NCBI GenBank assembly: GCA_964372095.1
Contig: CAYJPV010000001.1
Coordinates: forward strand, 248,001-312,000
Direction: 5' to 3'
From: CAYJPV01 sp964372095
GTDB lineage: Bacteria; Acidobacteriota; Vicinamibacteria; Vicinamibacterales; JAKQTR01
DNA: 64,000 nt
A program made the position numbers and the translations under genes. Of this stretch, positions 59,549 through 64,000 are shown one piece after another. Within the stretch, counting starts at the first letter, position 1. Each line of letters opens with the position of its first letter. Under the pieces are notes generated by a model, which saw nothing but the letters and a program-made list of their open reading frames with translations, was not told the DNA's origin and ran no database searches.

Positions 59549-60517
59549 GTGGAGTTCAAGGACTATTACGCCACGCTCGGCGTCGGCAAGGACGCCAGCG
59601 ACAAAGAGATCAAACAGGCGTACCGGAAGCTCGCCCGCAAGCTGCACCCGGACGTCAACCCCGGCAACCAGGCCGCCGAGTCGCGTTTCAAGCTGATCAA
59701 CGAGGCCTACGAGGTCCTCGGCGACCCCGAGAAGCGCCGGAAGTACGACGAACTGGGCGCGAACTGGCGGCAGTACGAACAGGGTTCTGGCGGCGAGGCC
59801 CCCGGCTGGACGGTCAACACGGGGGGGCCGGGTGGCTATACGACGATGACCGCCGACGACATGCGGCGCATCTTCGGCGACCAGGACCCGTTCTCGGACT
59901 TCTTCCACACCTTCTTCGGCGGGGCTGGCGCCAGGCCCCGGGCCGAGCGGGCGCCGAAAGCCCGCCGCGGCCGCGACTCCGAACACGACCTGGAACTCAG
60001 TCTGGACGAAGCGTTCGCCGGGACCACGCGCCGCCTCTCGGTCAAACACGACGGCCACGCGCGGTCGGTGGACGTCCGGATCCCGGCCGGCGTCGGCGAA
60101 GGATCGCGCGTGCGGGTCGCCGGTGAAGGCGGACACGGGACGGGCGGGGCTGGCGCCGGCGACCTGTACCTGCGCATCCGTCTGCTCCCCCACGCCCGCT
60201 TTGAACGCAAGGACCGCGACCTGTACGCACGGACGGCCATTTCCGTGACCGCCGCCGTCCTCGGCGGCGAGGTCAGCGTGGCGGCGATCGACGGCCACGC
60301 GCTGCGTCTCCGTGTGCCGCCCGCGACCCAGAACGGCCAGGTCTTCCGGCTGAAGGGCCACGGGATGCCGGCCGTCGGCAAGCCCGATCAACGCGGGGAT
60401 TTGTACGTCACGGTCGACGTCAGACTCCCGCGGCAGCTCACACCTGAACAGAAACGCCTGTACGAAGAACTTGCGCGCTTGGAGGCTGGGGCCGAAGCCC
60501 CGCAGACACCGTCATGA
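59549..60517 (+). CDS. DnaJ/CbpA-type co-chaperone without zinc finger
   Basis: 322 residues from the GTG at 59549, which has GGGAGG four bases upstream; a GTG at 59537 is possible. J-domain at 1-70 with HPD motif (KLHPDVNPG), a Gly/Phe-rich segment (GGPGGYTTM, DPFSDFFHTFFGG) and two C-terminal substrate-binding domains (LELSLDEAFAGTTRRL, RIPAGVGEGSRVRV, DLYVTVDVRLP). The cysteine-rich zinc domain of classical DnaJ is absent, as in CbpA. It overlaps clpB by 4 bases and lies between hspR and clpB. Confidence 0.93.
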   Translation: MEFKDYYATLGVGKDASDKEIKQAYRKLARKLHPDVNPGNQAAESRFKLINEAYEVLGDPEKRRKYDELGANWRQYEQGSGGEAPGWTVNTGGPGGYTTMTADDMRRIFGDQDPFSDFFHTFFGGAGARPRAERAPKARRGRDSEHDLELSLDEAFAGTTRRLSVKHDGHARSVDVRIPAGVGEGSRVRVAGEGGHGTGGAGAGDLYLRIRLLPHARFERKDRDLYARTAISVTAAVLGGEVSVAAIDGHALRLRVPPATQNGQVFRLKGHGMPAVGKPDQRGDLYVTVDVRLPRQLTPEQKRLYEELARLEAGAEAPQTPS

Positions 60518-63108
60518 CATCGAGTACCTTCACGGAGAAAGCCCAGGAAGCCCTGGTGGCCGCGCAGCAGGCGGCCGAACAGGCCGGCCACCCGGCGGTG
60601 GACCCGGAACACGCGCTGGCCGCGCTCGTCGCCCAGCCCCAGGGCGTCGTCCCGGAAGTCCTGCGCAAGCTGGACGTTGACCCGGCCGAGCTCGGCCGGG
60701 CGCTCGGGACCGAACTGGGACGCCGGCCACGTGTGCAGGGCGGCGCCACGCCGTCCGCGTCGCCACGGCTCCGGGCCGTGCTGGCCGCCGCCCAGGCGGA
60801 AGCCGGCCAGATGAAAGACGAGTTCGTCAGCACCGAGCACCTCCTGCTGGGCATCGCGGCCGAGCAGGGGCGCAGCGAAGCCGTCCGCCTGCTGACCGCC
60901 CGCCAGGTGAGCCGGCCGCGGATCCTCGAGGCCCTGGTGACGATTCGCGGGTCGCAGCGCGTCACCGACCAGGCGCCCGAAGGCAAGTACCAGGCGCTCG
61001 AACGGTACAGCCGCGATCTCACGGCCCTCGCCCGCACGGGCAAACTCGACCCGGTCATCGGCCGCGACGAGGAGATCCGGAGGGTGATCCAGGTGCTGTC
61101 CCGCCGGACGAAGAACAACCCCGTCCTGATCGGCGAACCCGGCGTCGGCAAGACCGCCATCGTCGAAGGGCTCGCCCAGCGCATCGTGCGCGGCGACGTG
61201 CCCGAGGGCCTCAAGAACAAGCGGGTCGTCGGCCTCGACATGGGCGCCCTCATTGCGGGCGCCAAGTACCGCGGCGAGTTCGAAGAGCGCCTGAAAGCCG
61301 TGCTCAAGGAAATCACCGATGCCGACGGGCAGATCGTGCTGTTCATCGACGAACTGCACACCGTGGTGGGAGCCGGCGCCGCCGAAGGGTCGGTGGACGC
61401 CTCGAACATGCTGAAACCCATGCTCGCCCGGGGCGAACTGCACACCATCGGTGCGACGACCCTGGACGAGTACCGGAAGTACATCGAGAAAGACGCTGCC
61501 CTCGAACGACGGTTCCAGCCCGTCGTCGTGGGCCAGCCGACGGTGGAAGACACCATCAGCATTCTCCGCGGGCTGCGGGAACGGTACGAACTGCACCACG
61601 GCGTGCGGCTGAAAGACAGCGCGCTGGTGGCCGCGGCCGTGCTGTCCCACCGCTATATTGCGGACCGGTTCCTGCCGGACAAGGCGATCGACCTCGTGGA
61701 CGAAGCCGCGTCCAAGCTGCGGATGGAGATCGACTCGCTGCCGGTCGAACTCGACGAAGTCGAGCGGCGGATTATGCAGATCGAGATCGAGGCCCAGGCG
61801 TTGCGCAAAGAGACCGACGCGGGATCCCTGGATCGGCTTGGCCGGATCGAACGGGAACTCGGAGGCCTGAAGCAGGAGCGTGAGCATCTCCGGCAGCACT
61901 GGCAGCGTGAGAAGGAACTGATTCAGGCGTCGCGCCGCCTGGCGGAGGAACTCGAGGAGGTGCGGCAGCAGATCGAGGCCGCGAAACGTTCGGGCGACTA
62001 CGGCGCCGCGTCCGAACTGCAGTACGGGCGGGTGCCCGCCGTGGAGCGCAGCCTCGCCGACAACCGGCGCGCCATGGCCGAGTTGCAGCGCGACACGCGC
62101 ATGCTCAAGGAAGAGGTTGACGAAGAAGACATCGCCGAAGTGGTCAGCAAGTGGACGCACATCCCCGTCACGCGGCTGATGGAGGGCGAGGTGCAGAAGC
62201 TCGTCCTGATGGAGCAGCGGCTCCACGAACGGGTCATCGGGCAGGACGACGCGATCACGGCGGTATCGAATGCGATCCGCCGGGCCCGGGCCGGCCTGCA
62301 GGACCCGCGGCGCCCGCTCGGCAGTTTCCTGTTCCTCGGTCCGACCGGCGTCGGCAAGACCGAGCTGGCGCGGGCGCTGGCCGAGTTCCTGTTCGACGAC
62401 GAGCAGGCGATGGTCCGGATCGACATGTCCGAGTATCAGGAGAAACACACGGTGTCGCGTCTGGTGGGCGCCCCGCCGGGATACATCGGCTATGACGAAG
62501 CCGGCCAGCTCACGGAGGCCGTCCGGCGGCGTCCCTACTCGGTGGTGCTCTTCGACGAAGTCGAGAAGGCGCACGTCGACGTGCTCAACGTCCTGCTGCA
62601 GCTCCTCGACGATGGGCGCCTGACGGACGCGAAAGGACGCGTCGTCGACTTCAAGAACACCGTGGTGATCATGACGTCGAATCTCGGCAGCCACTACATC
62701 GCCGAGCGGGCGGTGGCCGGCGGCGACGTCGATGGGGAAACGCAGCGCCTGGTCGGGGATGCGTTGCGCGCGCACTTCAAGCCGGAGTTCCTCAATCGGA
62801 TCGACGAGATCCTGTACTTCCATGCGTTGCGGCGGGAGCACCTGCTCGAGATCGTGGACATCCAGATCGCCTCCCTGCTGCGGCGCCTGGCCGACCGCAA
62901 GATTCATCTCGAACTGACCGTGAAGGCCCGGCACCTGCTGGTGGACGAGGGATACGATGCCACGTACGGGGCGCGGCCGCTCAAGCGCACGATCCAGCGA
63001 AAGCTGCTCGATCCCCTCGCCCTCGCGCTGCTCGAGGGCCGCTTTGCCGACGGCGACACCATCGTCGTGGGCGCGGCGGGATCCGAACTTTCGTTCGAAA
63101 AGGGCTGA
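60514..63108 (+). CDS. clpB: ATP-dependent disaggregase ClpB
   Basis: 864 residues with complete architecture: Clp_N repeats (FTEKAQEALVAAQQAAEQ), AAA+ 1 with GEPGVGKTAIVEG and VLFIDELHTVVGAG, the coiled-coil middle domain (about 400-520), AAA+ 2 with GPTGVGKTELARA, and the C-terminal domain (FLNRIDEI, YGARPLKRTIQ). ClpB rescues aggregated proteins together with DnaK/DnaJ. It is the last gene of the hspR operon. Confidence 0.97.
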   Translation: MTSSTFTEKAQEALVAAQQAAEQAGHPAVDPEHALAALVAQPQGVVPEVLRKLDVDPAELGRALGTELGRRPRVQGGATPSASPRLRAVLAAAQAEAGQMKDEFVSTEHLLLGIAAEQGRSEAVRLLTARQVSRPRILEALVTIRGSQRVTDQAPEGKYQALERYSRDLTALARTGKLDPVIGRDEEIRRVIQVLSRRTKNNPVLIGEPGVGKTAIVEGLAQRIVRGDVPEGLKNKRVVGLDMGALIAGAKYRGEFEERLKAVLKEITDADGQIVLFIDELHTVVGAGAAEGSVDASNMLKPMLARGELHTIGATTLDEYRKYIEKDAALERRFQPVVVGQPTVEDTISILRGLRERYELHHGVRLKDSALVAAAVLSHRYIADRFLPDKAIDLVDEAASKLRMEIDSLPVELDEVERRIMQIEIEAQALRKETDAGSLDRLGRIERELGGLKQEREHLRQHWQREKELIQASRRLAEELEEVRQQIEAAKRSGDYGAASELQYGRVPAVERSLADNRRAMAELQRDTRMLKEEVDEEDIAEVVSKWTHIPVTRLMEGEVQKLVLMEQRLHERVIGQDDAITAVSNAIRRARAGLQDPRRPLGSFLFLGPTGVGKTELARALAEFLFDDEQAMVRIDMSEYQEKHTVSRLVGAPPGYIGYDEAGQLTEAVRRRPYSVVLFDEVEKAHVDVLNVLLQLLDDGRLTDAKGRVVDFKNTVVIMTSNLGSHYIAERAVAGGDVDGETQRLVGDALRAHFKPEFLNRIDEILYFHALRREHLLEIVDIQIASLLRRLADRKIHLELTVKARHLLVDEGYDATYGARPLKRTIQRKLLDPLALALLEGRFADGDTIVVGAAGSELSFEKG

Positions 63109-63118
63109 TCGGGCGCCG

Positions 63119-63147
63119 TTGACGGGCCTGTGCCGACGGGATACGAT
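63119..63147 (+). promoter_or_regulatory. Possible promoter of the TonB receptor gene
   Basis: TTGACG (63119-63124) and TACGAT (63142-63147) are spaced by 17 bp. Two small hairpins (GCTCAT/ATGAGC and GGACGG/CCGTCC) follow before the ribosome binding site. Confidence 0.4.
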
Positions 63148-63229
63148 ACCGGCTCATCCCCCACATGAGCGGACGGGATCATCCGTCCGGAGAGTGTTGT
63201 CGGTCGAGGTCCAGCAGGACGGAGGATCC

Positions 63230-64000
63230 ATGCGTCGGAAGCTACTGTTGTTCGCACTGCTAGCTGCAGTGCTTGTCCCCTCATTCGCCACCGCCCAGCA
63301 GACCGGCACGATCAGCGGCAAGGTCAGCGACTCGGGTGGCGGCGTGCTGCCCGGGGTGACAGTCGAAGCGCGCTCGAATGTGATGCCCGCGCCCCGCGTC
63401 ACCACGACGGGCTCGGTCGGCGACTACCGGCTGCAGGCGCTCCTGCCCGGCACGTACACCGTGACCTTCGAGTTGTCGGGCATGGCCACCGTCACCAAGC
63501 AGGTGGAGGTCCGGCTGGCCCAGGACACCGTTGTCAATGCGGCGCTGGGCGTCGGGGGCGTGCAAGAGAACGTCACCGTCACCGCGTCGATCGTGCCCGT
63601 CATCGAGAAGGACTCGGCGTCGCTCAAGACCGGCGTGTCGGCAGAGCAGATCCAGTCCGTGCCGGTCGGCCAGGAATATCGGGACCTCGTCAAACTCATC
63701 CCCGGCGTGCAGTACACCCAGGACTCCGTCCGCGGACCGAGCGCCGGCGGCAGCGGTCAGGACAACACCTACAAGTTCGACGGCGTCAACGTCACGCTGC
63801 CGATGTTCGGCACGTTGTCGGCCGAGCCGGCGTCCCACGACATCGCCCAGGTCACGACGGTCAAGGGCGGCGCGAAGGCCGTGGACTTCGACCGTTCCGG
63901 CGGGTTCTCCATCGACTCGGTCAGCAAGTCCGGCACGTCCCGGTACTCCGGCCAGATCAGTTACCAGCTCCAGAACAGCAACATGTCGGCGGACGTCAAG
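63230..64000 (+). CDS. TonB-dependent receptor with carboxypeptidase-regulatory-like domain (3' end outside window)
   Basis: The ATG at 63230 has GGAGG at ideal spacing. The visible 257 residues contain a signal peptide (LLLFALLAAVLVPSFATAQ), a CarboxypepD_reg-like beta-sandwich (TGTISGKVSDSGGGVLPGV, LQALLPGTYTVTFELSG), and the beginning of a plug domain (QSVPVGQEYRDLVKLIPGV, KFDGVNVTLP). This is the Oar/SusC-like layout that is abundant in Acidobacteria and is used for uptake of large substrates or for surface functions. The reading frame is open at base 64000. Confidence 0.88.
   Translation, partial: MRRKLLLFALLAAVLVPSFATAQQTGTISGKVSDSGGGVLPGVTVEARSNVMPAPRVTTTGSVGDYRLQALLPGTYTVTFELSGMATVTKQVEVRLAQDTVVNAALGVGGVQENVTVTASIVPVIEKDSASLKTGVSAEQIQSVPVGQEYRDLVKLIPGVQYTQDSVRGPSAGGSGQDNTYKFDGVNVTLPMFGTLSAEPASHDIAQVTTVKGGAKAVDFDRSGGFSIDSVSKSGTSRYSGQISYQLQNSNMSADVK

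Noticed and set aside
60388..62934. An 848-codon open frame on the minus strand opposite clpB
   Set aside because: High GC suppresses stop codons in this frame. The plus strand encodes a complete, motif-perfect ClpB.

Overview
The window is a dense, high-GC chromosomal segment with short intergenic gaps and frequent 4-14 bp gene overlaps. It most likely comes from an Acidobacteriota lineage, possibly class Vicinamibacteria. That assignment is inferred from gene content: an Oar-type TonB receptor with an N-terminal carboxypeptidase-regulatory-like domain, an Asp-box (VPS10/sortilin-like) exported protein, multihaem cytochromes, and many heptamer tandem arrays. It is not based on a marker gene. 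I see no insertion sequence, integrase, phage gene or CRISPR array.

Layout. 1-970: 5' part of an exported Asp-box protein (minus). 1033-5790: tyrosine/homogentisate catabolic operon hpd-hmgA-(unknown gene)-fahA behind a good sigma-70 promoter. 5860-10165: exported M14-type peptidase and a membrane TIR/DUF4384 protein (minus). 10289-13657: tRNA-Pro(CGG), surE, an MFS transporter and a NagX/HGSNAT-like membrane protein (minus). 13760-15895: AmrS-type radical SAM enzyme and moaA. 15995-17107: DUF3810 metalloprotease-like membrane protein. 17253-24016: hydrogenase maturation operon hypF-C-D-E-(crotonase-like gene)-A-B, with no hydrogenase structural gene in view.

24135-40433 is the most unusual part. 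It is a respiratory and regulatory block with a nine-haem cytochrome plus cytochrome b, a membrane metallopeptidase, a haem-motif histidine kinase with a LuxR-type regulator, pyrophosphatase, a second haem-motif kinase, archaemetzincin, and an NtrC-type activator. After a compound heptamer array comes a HybA/HybB-like electron-transfer operon that also carries a triheme cytochrome and two membrane-anchored GcvH-fold proteins lacking a lipoyl lysine. Three sites matching the sigma-54 promoter (TGGCA-N6-TTGCT) sit upstream of the three operons in this block, and an NtrC-type activator gene lies between them. This suggests one sigma-54-controlled redox regulon.

40609-44281: tryptophanase, an FmdB-type zinc ribbon protein and a second sigma-54 activator with a near-consensus promoter and flanking 10-bp inverted repeats. 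44278-49070: two large membrane HD-GYP proteins (c-di-GMP turnover). 49191-53190: a tandem GNAT protein and a fused AMP-ligase/ACP/acyltransferase. 53496-54729: metK (minus), with a rho-independent terminator inside its own leader. 54938-59033: an unknown membrane protein, an aldehyde dehydrogenase family protein and rmuC. 59141-63108: hspR-dnaJ-clpB heat-shock operon. 63230-64000: start of a TonB-dependent receptor, cut by the window end.

Period-7 tandem arrays recur between genes. Five of six lie directly at or just after a stop codon.
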